NCBI GenBank assembly: GCA_900638155.1
Contig: LR134495.1
Location: forward strand, 1,240,001 to 1,304,000
Direction of reading: 5' to 3'
DNA length: 64,000 nucleotides
Source: Mannheimia haemolytica
GTDB lineage: Bacteria > Pseudomonadota > Gammaproteobacteria > Enterobacterales > Pasteurellaceae
Shown piece by piece: positions 19,055-28,131 of this stretch; positions within the stretch are counted from its first letter, which is position 1, and the number at the start of each line of letters is the position of its first letter. The position numbers and the translations under genes are program-made. The notes below the pieces were generated by a model. The model did no database searches, was not told the DNA's origin, and saw only the letters and a list, made by a program, of their open reading frames with translations.

Positions 19055-19909
19055 ATGAAAATGGAAAAAAAAGCCCTTTTCCGTGGATTTTTATTATCGA
19101 CAGTGGCATTAGCAGTGGCTGCTTGTGGTAACTTAAGTAAAGTGAGTGATGAAGGAACAACTGAAAACCCGGTATTCCCGAAAATCTCAGAATCTGAATT
19201 TAACCACGATGGTTCACAATTTGGTTCATGGCCAAACTGGGAAAACGTTCGTCAAATTGAAAAAGGGATGAACAAAGATCAATTATATAATCTAATTGGT
19301 CGTCCTCATTTCGAAGAAGGCTTATATGGTGTTCGTGAATGGGACTATGCATTCAATTACCGTGAAAACGGCGTACATAAAATTTGCCAATTTAAAATTT
19401 TATTCGATAAAAATATGAATGCACAAAGTTTCTTCTGGTATCCAAATGGATGTAATGGAAACTCATCATTTACTTTAACTGGCGATTTCTTATTCGATTT
19501 CGATAAAGCGACTTTAACTACAAAAGGTAAAGAAGTTGTTGATAATGTTGCTCAACAATTAAAAGCATCTAAAGCACAACAAGTTAAAGTAGCAGGTTAT
19601 ACAGACCGTTTAGGCTCTGCTGCTTATAACTTAGACCTATCACAGCGTCGTTCTAATACAGTTAAAGCTCGTTTAGTACAACAAGGCGTTACAGCACAAA
19701 TTGAAGCGGTAGGTTATGGTAAAGCGAATCAAGTAAAAGCTTGTGATGGTGAAACTGGTCAAGCATTAAAAGATTGTTTACGCCCTAACCGTCGTGTTGA
19801 AATTTCTGCAAATGGTGGTGTAATGAAACAAAATGAAGGTGGCAATGTTGCAGGTCCTAATGGTCCAGCTCCACTTTATCAAACCCCAGCATATGATGGC
19901 AGTAAATAA
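19055..19909 (+). CDS. Outer-membrane lipoprotein with SmpA-like and OmpA C-terminal domains
   Basis: 284 residues. A signal peptide ends in a lipobox, LAVAAC, with the lipidated Cys at about residue 24. Residues about 60-130 resemble the SmpA/OmlA (BamE-like) fold: IEKGMNKDQLYNLIGRPHFEEGLYGVREWDYAFNY. Residues about 150-255 are an OmpA peptidoglycan-binding domain (FDFDKATLT, VAGYTDRLGSAAYNLDLSQRRS, RPNRRVEIS). The tail is rich in Gly, Asn and Pro. A surface or periplasmic lipoprotein tethering the outer membrane to peptidoglycan is the likely role. It is not Pal itself. It has its own terminator. ATG 19061 is an alternative start. Confidence 0.85.
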   Translation: MKMEKKALFRGFLLSTVALAVAACGNLSKVSDEGTTENPVFPKISESEFNHDGSQFGSWPNWENVRQIEKGMNKDQLYNLIGRPHFEEGLYGVREWDYAFNYRENGVHKICQFKILFDKNMNAQSFFWYPNGCNGNSSFTLTGDFLFDFDKATLTTKGKEVVDNVAQQLKASKAQQVKVAGYTDRLGSAAYNLDLSQRRSNTVKARLVQQGVTAQIEAVGYGKANQVKACDGETGQALKDCLRPNRRVEISANGGVMKQNEGGNVAGPNGPAPLYQTPAYDGSK

Positions 19910-19942
19910 TTTCTAGTTTTGACTAACTTAGAGTAGAATATT

Positions 19943-19968
19943 AAGGCAACCAAATGGTTGCCTTTTCT
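19943..19968 (+). terminator. Rho-independent terminator after the OmpA-like lipoprotein gene
   Basis: AAGGCAACCA (19943-19952) pairs with TGGTTGCCTT (19955-19964) and is followed by TTCTTT. Confidence 0.85.
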
Positions 19969-19996
19969 TTTATCTATTTATTTATAGGGGAATACT

Positions 19997-20815
19997 ATGA
20001 ACTACCAAGCTATTGCATTTGATTTAGACGGAACACTACTTTCATCGAACGCAACAATTTTAGAATCCAGTAAAGAGGCTATTAAAAAGGTAAGAGAAAA
20101 GGGAATTAAAGTCTACTTTGTTACCGGTAGGCACCATACTGCGGTTCGCCCTTATTATGTAGAACTAGAGCTGGATACGCCAGTTGTGTGTTGCAACGGC
20201 ACCTATGTTTATGATTTTAAACAGGAAAAAGTCTTAATTGGCAATCCGTTATCAGCAGAAATTGCTTCAAAATTAGTTAATGAGGCACAAGCTCAAGGGA
20301 TTCATACTGCGGTTTATTTTGAAGATGCAATGACTTATGAGTCTTTGAATATTCACTTCACTAAATTCCAAAAATGGGTTGAGTCTTGCGAACCAGAAGT
20401 TCGTCCGAATGTTTATCAGGTAGAAAATTTCCAACAAGAAATTGATAAAGGTGTAACCGTATGGAAAGTGCTTATTAGCGATCCAGATCTTGCCAAAATG
20501 CAAAAATTTGTTGAAAAATTACCGCTTGATCAAGTAAGCCCGGAATGGTCTTGGGTTGATAGGGTTGATATTACCAGTGTTGGTAACAGCAAAGGGGCAA
20601 GATTAGCGGAAGTATTAAAAACAGAAGGTATTGATTTACAAAAGGTGATTGCCTTTGGCGATAATTTCAATGATGTTTCTATGCTAGAAACCGTTGGATT
20701 AGGCATTGCAATGGGAAATTCAGAACCAGATATTCAGCAAAAAGCAAAGAAAACTATAGGTTCAAATAATGAAGATAGTATTGCTAATGAATTGAAAGCT
20801 CAATTTAATCTTTAA
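19997..20815 (+). CDS. HAD-superfamily (Cof type) phosphatase, YbhA-like
   Basis: 272-residue cytoplasmic hydrolase of HAD subclass IIB. Motif I is FDLDGTLLS (nucleophile Asp9), motif II VTGRHH, and the C-terminal motifs are the conserved NSKGARL Lys and FGDNFNDVSML. The segments RHHTAVRPYYVELELDTPVVCCNGTYVYD and WSWVDRVDIT match E. coli YbhA, which dephosphorylates pyridoxal phosphate and fructose-1,6-bisphosphate; the substrate here is inferred. Only 2 bases separate its stop from the narQ start, so the two must be co-transcribed. Confidence 0.88.
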   Translation: MNYQAIAFDLDGTLLSSNATILESSKEAIKKVREKGIKVYFVTGRHHTAVRPYYVELELDTPVVCCNGTYVYDFKQEKVLIGNPLSAEIASKLVNEAQAQGIHTAVYFEDAMTYESLNIHFTKFQKWVESCEPEVRPNVYQVENFQQEIDKGVTVWKVLISDPDLAKMQKFVEKLPLDQVSPEWSWVDRVDITSVGNSKGARLAEVLKTEGIDLQKVIAFGDNFNDVSMLETVGLGIAMGNSEPDIQQKAKKTIGSNNEDSIANELKAQFNL

Positions 20816-20817
20816 TT

Positions 20818-22509
20818 ATGATAAAAGCAAAATACTCTATTGCTAGGCGGATAGGACTTTATTTTTTAATTATGATCGGATTTGCTTCGATTATCAGTGG
20901 AATCTCACTTGGTATTATGTGGAGCAATAAATCTGATGCGAGCCTGATTAATGTTTCAGGCTCACTTCGTATGCAAAGTTATCGATTGTTATCAGAAATG
21001 GATTCAAAAAAAGCACTGCTACCTGAGCGATTGTTGGAATATCATCGAACGCTACATGCTACAGAGCTTAGTTCATTAAAGCAAAGTGTTTTATTGCCAG
21101 ATAGCGTGATAGAAAGCTATCAACAATTACTTAAAGATTGGTATGAAATGCAATCTTATGTCGCTCAGGGAGATAAAGTTAATTATGCTTCGCACATTGA
21201 AGATTATGTGCAGAGAGTTGATGATTTTGTTTTCCGTTTACAAGAGTTCGCTGAGTTAAAATTAAAGATTGCAACAGGCGTGATTGCGATTGCAATGTTA
21301 CTGATTATTGCCCTTGCTTATATTGGCGTTTGGTATACTCGAAAAAAGATTATTGGACCTTTAAGGCAATTGGTAAAAGCGAGTTGGCAAATTCAAAATA
21401 AAGATTTTGACCACGTAAAATTAGCGGTCAATGAACCCAATGAATTAGGGCTACTTTCCTCTACTTTTACTGATATGTCTAATGAATTATTAAAATTATA
21501 TACTTCATTAGAAGATAAAGTTCAGGATAAAACACGTCGTCTATTGGCGGTAAATCGTTCTTTACTGGTATTATATCAATGCTCTCAATTATTAACTGCT
21601 AAACCGATTAATAAAGAAGTGTTAAATCAAGTACTTAAAACGGTATTTGATAATGAACATTTGCTAGGGATTGATTTACAAGTGTATGGGGCTGAATATT
21701 GGAATGTATCAATAGACAATAAACCAAGTTTAGATTGGGTTTCTGCTGAAATTGCAATAGAAAATGAAAAATTGGGTATCTTAAGCTGGAAACCCTCACT
21801 GGTTTGTCCGGATGAACGATTGATCCAAAATGTGTCGGAAATGATTGGTCGTAGCCTTTATGTAGTGCAGATGCAAAAGCAACAGCAACAATTGGTACTC
21901 ATGGAGGAGCGTGCAATTATTGCTCGTGAATTACACGATTCCTTAGCCCAGTCTCTTACGTTTTTCAAAATTCAGGTTAGCCTGCTTAAGCTTGCTAAAA
22001 CAGATGAAAAGCGTAATGAAATTTTAACTGTATTTGAAAAAGCGTTAAATGATGCTTACAGCCAATTAAGAGAGCTGTTGACAACATTTAGGCTAACGAT
22101 TCAAGAAGCGAATTTACAACAAGCGTTAGAAAAAATTTTAGAAAGCTTAAGACCGAAAACCTCAGCTCAGATTCGCTTAAGTTGCAAATTACCCTCGCAT
22201 ATGTTTAATGCTCAGCAGCAAGTTCACGTATTGCAAATTGTACGAGAAGCTGTGATTAATGCTATTAAGCATTCGCAAGCCACTGAAATTAATGTGATTG
22301 CTGAAACAAATGATGATGGTGAGCATTGTTTGATTATTCAAGATAACGGCGTAGGGCTTGCTGCCCATACGCAACCAGAAGGGCATTATGGACTGACGAT
22401 TATGCAAGAACGGGCGGCTGAACTCAAAGCCGAATTTTCGATTGAAAATGTGGAAAGTGGCGGAGTAAAAGTACAGGTTTTATTGCCGAGTATGATTAGC
22501 AAGCGGTAA
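20818..22509 (+). CDS. narQ: Nitrate/nitrite sensor histidine kinase NarQ
   Basis: Inner-membrane sensor kinase that reports nitrate and nitrite to NarP for anaerobic respiration control. The 563 residues contain a first membrane segment (about 14-34), the ligand-binding P-box NVSGSLRMQSYRLL (about 45-58), a second membrane segment (about 148-168), a HAMP region, a cysteine-containing linker, the HisKA_3 box IIARELHDSLAQSL with the phosphorylated His373, and an HATPase_c domain (REAVINAIKHS, DNGVGL, GHYGLTIMQERA). It lies 2 bases after the phosphatase gene. The partner regulator narP is not in the window. Confidence 0.94.
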   Translation: MIKAKYSIARRIGLYFLIMIGFASIISGISLGIMWSNKSDASLINVSGSLRMQSYRLLSEMDSKKALLPERLLEYHRTLHATELSSLKQSVLLPDSVIESYQQLLKDWYEMQSYVAQGDKVNYASHIEDYVQRVDDFVFRLQEFAELKLKIATGVIAIAMLLIIALAYIGVWYTRKKIIGPLRQLVKASWQIQNKDFDHVKLAVNEPNELGLLSSTFTDMSNELLKLYTSLEDKVQDKTRRLLAVNRSLLVLYQCSQLLTAKPINKEVLNQVLKTVFDNEHLLGIDLQVYGAEYWNVSIDNKPSLDWVSAEIAIENEKLGILSWKPSLVCPDERLIQNVSEMIGRSLYVVQMQKQQQQLVLMEERAIIARELHDSLAQSLTFFKIQVSLLKLAKTDEKRNEILTVFEKALNDAYSQLRELLTTFRLTIQEANLQQALEKILESLRPKTSAQIRLSCKLPSHMFNAQQQVHVLQIVREAVINAIKHSQATEINVIAETNDDGEHCLIIQDNGVGLAAHTQPEGHYGLTIMQERAAELKAEFSIENVESGGVKVQVLLPSMISKR

Positions 22510-22559
22510 TAAAATATTAATTTTTTGCATATTATTGGCAACGAATAAAAGGATAACAA

Positions 22560-23078
22560 ATGCAATTCCGAAAAGCAGTAGAAGCGGATTTTGAGACAAT
22601 ATTGGCAATTTATAATCAAGCAATTCCCACTCACCAAATTACCGCCGATTTAGAACTGGCAACTACGCAAAATCGGCGGAAGTGGTTCGATTTTCACCTT
22701 GAAACAGCCCAATATCCTATTTGGGTGGTCGAAGATGAAAAAGGCATTGCTGGCTGGTTTAGTTTTTCACCATTTTATGAAAGACCGGCATTTGTGCATA
22801 CTTCAGAAATCAGTATCTATTTAGATCACGATGCCAAAGGTAAAGGTTACGGCTCAAAAATTATTGAGTTTATGCAAGCTGAAATGCTTAATCACAATAT
22901 TCATACGTTGATGGCGTATGTGTTTGAATTAAATACAGTGAGCCAAAATCTAATGAGAAAACACGGCTTTGAACAATGGGGAAGATTTCCGAATATTGCC
23001 AATATGGGGAAAGATGAGCAAGGCGATGATAAATGGCGGACATTGCTGATGATGTCTTACCAAAAGGGAATCGAATAA
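22560..23078 (+). CDS. GNAT-family N-acetyltransferase (Pat/Bar-like)
   Basis: 172 residues, one GNAT domain. It opens FRKAVEADFETILAIYNQAI, has WFSFSPFYERPAF near residue 78, the acetyl-CoA-binding loop HDAKGKGYGSKIIEFM near residue 100, and ELNTVSQNLMRKHGFEQWGRFPNI at the C-terminus. This pattern is that of phosphinothricin/methionine-sulfone-type acetyltransferases (YncA/MnaT-like). The real substrate is unknown. AAAGGA precedes the ATG. It ends 42 bases before rdgB. Confidence 0.82.
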   Translation: MQFRKAVEADFETILAIYNQAIPTHQITADLELATTQNRRKWFDFHLETAQYPIWVVEDEKGIAGWFSFSPFYERPAFVHTSEISIYLDHDAKGKGYGSKIIEFMQAEMLNHNIHTLMAYVFELNTVSQNLMRKHGFEQWGRFPNIANMGKDEQGDDKWRTLLMMSYQKGIE

Positions 23079-23120
23079 CAAGCGGTGATTTTTTAGAATA
23101 TTTTTGCAAATAAGGACAAT

Positions 23121-23720
23121 ATGGAAAAAACAAAAATTGTACTTGCGACAGGTAATGCAGGTAAAGTCAAAGAAATGGCGGATGTACTTTCACAATTTGG
23201 TTTTGATGTGGTGGCTCAAAGTGAATTTGGCATTGAATCACCGGAAGAAACCGGATTGACTTTTGTCGAAAATGCACTGATTAAAGCACGTTTTGCCGCT
23301 AAAATGACAGGTTTACCGGCGATTGCTGATGATTCAGGTTTGTCGGTTGTGGCACTTGGTGGTGAACCGGGGCTATATTCTGCACGTTATGCCGGAGAAC
23401 AGGCAAGCGATGCGGATAATCGTCAAAAGTTATTAGCCAAAATGCAAGGGCAAGAAAATCGCCTGGCGAAATTTGTCAGTTGTATCGTATTTTTAAAACA
23501 CGAAACTGACCCAACACCTTATATTGCGTTGGGTGAATGTTTTGGTGAAATTTTGACGGAAGAAAGAGGTGAAAATGGTTTCGGCTACGATTCCCTGTTT
23601 TTCTACCCACCGAAAGCTTGCACTTTTGCCGAATTAGAAACCAAAGAGAAAAAAGCGATTTCACACCGTGCAATCGCACTTGAGCAGTTAAAACAGCAAT
23701 TAGCAGGAGAGAATAAATGA
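23121..23720 (+). CDS. rdgB: dITP/XTP pyrophosphatase (RdgB/HAM1)
   Basis: Hydrolyses non-canonical purine triphosphates (dITP, XTP) and so keeps them out of DNA. It has 199 residues. The family signature [15 protein letters not shown] is at the N-terminus, followed by [14 protein letters not shown], the catalytic [13 protein letters not shown] near residue 70, ARYAGE, and [12 protein letters not shown] plus ISHRAIAL at the C-terminus. Its TGA overlaps the ybjQ ATG (ATGA), indicating translational coupling. Confidence 0.96.
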   Translation: MEKTKIVLATGNAGKVKEMADVLSQFGFDVVAQSEFGIESPEETGLTFVENALIKARFAAKMTGLPAIADDSGLSVVALGGEPGLYSARYAGEQASDADNRQKLLAKMQGQENRLAKFVSCIVFLKHETDPTPYIALGECFGEILTEERGENGFGYDSLFFYPPKACTFAELETKEKKAISHRAIALEQLKQQLAGENK

Positions 23721-24037
23721 TTATTACAACTACACCTACGATAGAGGGTAAACAAATTGTAGAATACAAAGGGCTAGTATTTGGAGAAGTAGTTTCTGGG
23801 GCTAATTTTATCCGTGATTTCTTAGCAGGTATCACCGATATTATTGGCGGGCGTTCAGGTGCTTATGAAAGCAAATTAAACGGTGCAAGAAAAGAGGCAT
23901 TGGCTGAATTAGCCAAAGAAGCTCAAAAAGTGGGGGCAAATGCGGTGGTTGGCGTTTCTATGGAATATCAATCAATGGGCGGTGATAAAGGAATGTTCAT
24001 CGTGGTAGCGACCGGCACTGCGGTTGTCACACGTTAA
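23717..24037 (+). CDS. ybjQ: YbjQ family protein (UPF0145)
   Basis: 106-residue cytoplasmic protein of a small conserved family of unknown function. It matches E. coli YbjQ throughout: [44 protein letters not shown], and [18 protein letters not shown]. The fold is a dodecin-like or heavy-metal-binding-like barrel by family assignment, without a proven ligand. The start is within the rdgB stop. ycgN begins 3 bases after its stop, so rdgB-ybjQ-ycgN reads as one operon. Confidence 0.88.
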   Translation: MIITTTPTIEGKQIVEYKGLVFGEVVSGANFIRDFLAGITDIIGGRSGAYESKLNGARKEALAELAKEAQKVGANAVVGVSMEYQSMGGDKGMFIVVATGTAVVTR

Positions 24038-24040
24038 TTT

Positions 24041-24496
24041 ATGCAGTTGGAACAACAACACCTCGAGGTGAATTTCTGGCAGAAAAAATCGCTACTTGAG
24101 ATGAATGATGCCGAATGGGAAGCATTATGTGACGGTTGCGGTAAATGTTGCTATCGAAAATATATTCAGGGCAGAGGGAGACGTGAAAGGCTTTACTATA
24201 CCTCAGTTGCCTGTAATTTATTAGATGTGAATACAGGCCGTTGTATGAATTACCCGAACCGTTTTAAAATTGAGTCGGATTGTACGAAATTAACCAAAAA
24301 GAACTTACCCGATTTTGGCTGGTTGCCCAAAACCTGTGCTTATCGTTTGCTTTATGAGGGAAAGCCCCTTTTTGATTGGCACCCTTTAATCTCGAAAGAT
24401 CCTGATTCTGTGAAAAATGCCGGAATGCTGATTGCTAACGGCATTCACGAAAAAGATGTGATTGATTGGTTTGAGTTTGTGATTGATGAAGTGTGA
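24041..24496 (+). CDS. ycgN: YcgN family cysteine-cluster protein (UPF0260)
   Basis: 151 residues with the Cys-rich pattern of the YkgJ/YcgN family: CDGCGKCCYRK (about residues 30-40), CNLLDVNTGRCMNYPNRF, SDCTKLT and WLPKTCAYRLL. The eight cysteines are conserved and probably bind a metal or iron-sulfur centre; the function is unknown. No ribosome-binding site is seen, and with only 3 bases after ybjQ translation is likely coupled. A strong hairpin terminator follows. Confidence 0.87.
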   Translation: MQLEQQHLEVNFWQKKSLLEMNDAEWEALCDGCGKCCYRKYIQGRGRRERLYYTSVACNLLDVNTGRCMNYPNRFKIESDCTKLTKKNLPDFGWLPKTCAYRLLYEGKPLFDWHPLISKDPDSVKNAGMLIANGIHEKDVIDWFEFVIDEV

Positions 24497-24498
24497 GA

Positions 24499-24525
24499 AA
24501 AAGGCGTTTGATTCAAACGCCTTTT
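24499..24525. terminator. Bidirectional terminator between ycgN and gmhA
   Basis: AAAAGGCGTTTGA (24499-24511) and TCAAACGCCTTTT (24513-24525) form a near-perfect palindrome between convergent genes. Confidence 0.88.
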
Positions 24526-24535
24526 GTTATAGAGA

Positions 24536-25162
<627 letters not shown>

Positions 25163-25252
25163 TTACCAATGGGGGTAGCGAGTAAAAAATTCGTTTTTTA
25201 TGACCGCTTGAGGCATAAAAAGTGCAATAAGTTTAGAAGATCTATGCTGTAT

Positions 25253-25328
25253 TGTAAACCTAATAACTTAAATAATCTGAATAGGGTTGTAAACAAAAGT
25301 TTCCAAAAGAGAAAAATAGCGGTATGAT
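25253..25328 (+). promoter_or_regulatory. tyrR promoter with a candidate TyrR box
   Basis: TGTAAA (25288-25293), six bases, then TTTCCA (25300-25305) matches the E. coli TyrR box TGTAAA-N6-TTTACA at all but one position. Its right half occupies the -35 position of a promoter whose -10 is TATGAT (25323-25328, spacer 17). A second TGTAAA half-site lies at 25253-25258. The arrangement predicts self-repression. The rest of 25118-25425 shows only an imperfect USS near 25201 and no gene. Confidence 0.55.
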
Positions 25329-25425
25329 CGCCTCACAATCCCTCTCGCATTGTTAACTCTAGTAGCTAATATCAGGCTTTAAGCGTATTAAACAATGCAC
25401 AAATTTGCTATTTATAGGAGACTAT

Positions 25426-26385
25426 ATGGTCGTAAATCCAGAATCTTTTGAACAGATAATTGGACAATCTGTAAAGATAAAAGAGGTTGTTGAACAAGCA
25501 AAAAAATTTGCCAACCTTGATGCACCATTATTGATTCAAGGTGAGACGGGAACAGGAAAAGATTTATTTGCCAAATCTTGTCACCATTTTGGATCTCGTC
25601 GAATGCAAAAATTTATTGCCGTGAACTGTGCCGGTTTACCTGCTGAAGAAGCAGAATCGGAAATGTTCGGACATCGTGGCAATGGCGTTGAGTCCGTCGG
25701 TTTCTTTGAATATGCTCACGGTGGTACAGTATTATTAGACTCTATTTCTGAGTTATCGCTGGAAATGCAAGCCAAATTATTGCGCTTTTTAAATGATGGC
25801 TCTTTTCGTCGAGTGGGCGAAGATCAAGAGATTCAAGTCAATGTTAGGGTGATCTGTACTTCATTACAGCCTTTGTCATTATTAGTTGAACAAGGCAAAG
25901 TAAGAGAAGATCTGTTTCATCGTTTAAATGTTCTCACTTTAAATTTACCACCTTTGCGAGATCGAAAAGAGGATATTCCATTATTAGCTGATTACTTTAT
26001 CGCCCAAATTAGCAATCAGTTGGGGGTGAGCAAATTAGAGTATGATAATGTTTTTTTGCAAGCATTGCAGAATTATCACTGGCGAGGCAACTTAAGAGAG
26101 CTTTATAACGCACTTTATCGAGCTTGTACACTTTCGCATAGCTACCGTTTAGCGGTAAAAGATCTTCATTTACCCAGAGATATGGAGGCGATGATTGAAG
26201 TACGTGAGGAGGCGACGCTTGAGGAAATGATGAGCCAGTATGAAGCCCAATTATTGCACCAATTTTATGCAGAATATCCGAGTACCCGAAAATTAGCACA
26301 ACGGCTCGGACTTTCACATACTGCGGTGGCAAACAAATTGCGTCAATACGGGTTAACAAAAAATGGAAACAGTAAAGATGAATAA
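25426..26385 (+). CDS. tyrR: Transcriptional regulator TyrR, short form
   Basis: Aromatic-amino-acid-responsive regulator. The 319 residues contain only the AAA+ domain and the C-terminal DNA-binding domain; the ACT and PAS domains of E. coli TyrR (513 residues) are absent, as in H. influenzae TyrR (318). Walker A is GETGTGKD (39-46), Walker B-like HGGTVLLDSISEL, and the helix-turn-helix TRKLAQRLGLSHTAVANKLRQYGL ends the protein. The sigma-54 contact motif GAFTGA is missing (GHRGNGVES instead), so activation of sigma-54 promoters is not expected. ATG 25426 has AGGAG 5 bases upstream. Its end overlaps the start of sapA. Confidence 0.92.
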   Translation: MVVNPESFEQIIGQSVKIKEVVEQAKKFANLDAPLLIQGETGTGKDLFAKSCHHFGSRRMQKFIAVNCAGLPAEEAESEMFGHRGNGVESVGFFEYAHGGTVLLDSISELSLEMQAKLLRFLNDGSFRRVGEDQEIQVNVRVICTSLQPLSLLVEQGKVREDLFHRLNVLTLNLPPLRDRKEDIPLLADYFIAQISNQLGVSKLEYDNVFLQALQNYHWRGNLRELYNALYRACTLSHSYRLAVKDLHLPRDMEAMIEVREEATLEEMMSQYEAQLLHQFYAEYPSTRKLAQRLGLSHTAVANKLRQYGLTKNGNSKDE

Positions 26386-28129
26386 ACTAGCGGTCATTTT
26401 TTCAGTATGTTTTGCAAATTTAGGGCTAAATTCGACCGCTTACGCAGCGCCAAGTATTCCTCAAGAGCTACTTGAAAATAGCCTTGTGTATTGCACTACT
26501 TCATCGGGATTCTCTTTTAACCCACAAAAATCCGATGTGAGTTCGAATATGAATGTGGTAACAGAGCAGATCTACGATAAATTAGTTGAGTTTAATCCGA
26601 AAAAAAATCGACTAGAGCCTGCTTTAGCTGAAAGTTATTCAATCAGCGACGATGGTTTAGTGATTACATTACGTTTAAGAAAAAATGTCGCTTTTCATAC
26701 AACTCCATGGTTTACTCCGAGTCGTAAATTAAACGCAGAAGATGTGGTGTTTTCGCTAAAACGAATGATTGGTAAAGAAAGTGATTTACCTGAAGTGAAA
26801 AGTGAGCCTGAAAGTGTATTACACCACCAGCGACAAAGCTATATTTACCAAAAAACAGCGGGGCAGATTTATTTTCCTTATTTTGAAAGTGTTGATTTAG
26901 CGAATAAAATTGCCAGCATTCATTCTCCGTCAAATGACATTGTAAAAATTGAATTAGTCCGTCCTGATTCAGCATTGTTGGCGCATTTAGCCAGCCAATA
27001 TGCAGTTATTCTGTCTAAAGAATATGCTTTACAGCTCAATGCAGATGATAACTTAGTTCAACTGGATTTATTACCGGTAGGAACAGGCGTATATCAACTT
27101 GAAAGTTATGAAAATAATGATTATGTGCGTTTAAAACCAAATATGAATTACTGGGGCAAAAAAGCACATATTCAAAATATGGTCGTAGATTTTTCCACAG
27201 AAGCGACCGGCAGGATGGCAAAATTTTTAAATAATGAATGTGATGTGGTTGCTTTTCCGGAACCTAGCCAATTATCAGTGTTAAATAATCGGCAGCTTAT
27301 TAGTAGTAAAGGTGCTAATTTGGTTTATTTAGCATTCAATATGCAACGGGGTATTGGGCAGGATTTGGCATTACGCCAACGTATTGCACGCGGCATAAAT
27401 CGCAAACGTATTGCAGAGAAATTATTTTATGGTACAGGTGAAGTAGCGGATAACCTATTACCAACAGCTTTGTGGTCGAAAAAAAATAATGGAAGCTACC
27501 CTTATCAACCACACCAAAATTCAGGTGAGCAAGCGGTTGAAATGCATGACAGTATTATAAATCGGTCTTTAGATAGCAAAACAGAGACCGAAGAAGTAAA
27601 CCAAAAACAGCGCTTAAAACTGTGGGTAATTGATGAAAAACGAGTTTATAATCAACACCCATTAAAAATGGCAGAAATGATACGTGCTGATTTAGCTACG
27701 CAAAATTTAGAGGTCGAGATTCGCGCAGTAAGTCGAGCTTATTTGGTGCAACAGCTTGCTAATAAAAGTGCGGATTATGATTTGATTTTAGGTGGTTGGT
27801 TAGCAAATAATCTTGATCCTAACAGTTTTTTGGAAGCCTTACTCAGTTGTAAAGCTGCGGAAACGGTGACTAATTTATCAAATTGGTGCAATGAAGATTT
27901 TGATTTTTGGTTACAAACAGCCCGTCTAAGTGATGATCCGGCATCAGCTAATTTATTGTATGAATTTGCACAAAAATTATTAGAAGAGCAATTGCCTATT
28001 CTCCCTTTAATGAATGCTAATCGTGTATTAGTCATAAAAGATGGAGTGAAACAGGCAGATATTTCCCCTTTCGGCCAGGTAAAATTATCAGAGTTACGTT
28101 TGGGCTTGGGGCATAAAAAAGGAAACTAA
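26378..28129 (+). CDS. sapA: Peptide ABC transporter substrate-binding protein SapA
   Basis: Periplasmic binding protein of the Sap importer, linked in Haemophilus to antimicrobial-peptide resistance and heme-iron uptake. From ATG 26378 it has about 583 residues with a signal peptide (MNKLAVIFSVCFANLGLNSTAYA). SBP family 5 features are YCTTSSGFSFNPQ, NVVTEQIYDKLVEFNP, LAESYSISDDGLVITLRLRKNVAFH and the C-terminal ADYDLILGGWLANNLDPNSFLEALLSC. It overlaps the tyrR stop by 8 bases; ATG 26363 is an alternative start. First of sapABCD. An insertion-like, low-similarity stretch lies around residues 370-410. Confidence 0.92.
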   Translation: MNKLAVIFSVCFANLGLNSTAYAAPSIPQELLENSLVYCTTSSGFSFNPQKSDVSSNMNVVTEQIYDKLVEFNPKKNRLEPALAESYSISDDGLVITLRLRKNVAFHTTPWFTPSRKLNAEDVVFSLKRMIGKESDLPEVKSEPESVLHHQRQSYIYQKTAGQIYFPYFESVDLANKIASIHSPSNDIVKIELVRPDSALLAHLASQYAVILSKEYALQLNADDNLVQLDLLPVGTGVYQLESYENNDYVRLKPNMNYWGKKAHIQNMVVDFSTEATGRMAKFLNNECDVVAFPEPSQLSVLNNRQLISSKGANLVYLAFNMQRGIGQDLALRQRIARGINRKRIAEKLFYGTGEVADNLLPTALWSKKNNGSYPYQPHQNSGEQAVEMHDSIINRSLDSKTETEEVNQKQRLKLWVIDEKRVYNQHPLKMAEMIRADLATQNLEVEIRAVSRAYLVQQLANKSADYDLILGGWLANNLDPNSFLEALLSCKAAETVTNLSNWCNEDFDFWLQTARLSDDPASANLLYEFAQKLLEEQLPILPLMNANRVLVIKDGVKQADISPFGQVKLSELRLGLGHKKGN

Positions 28130-28131
28130 TT

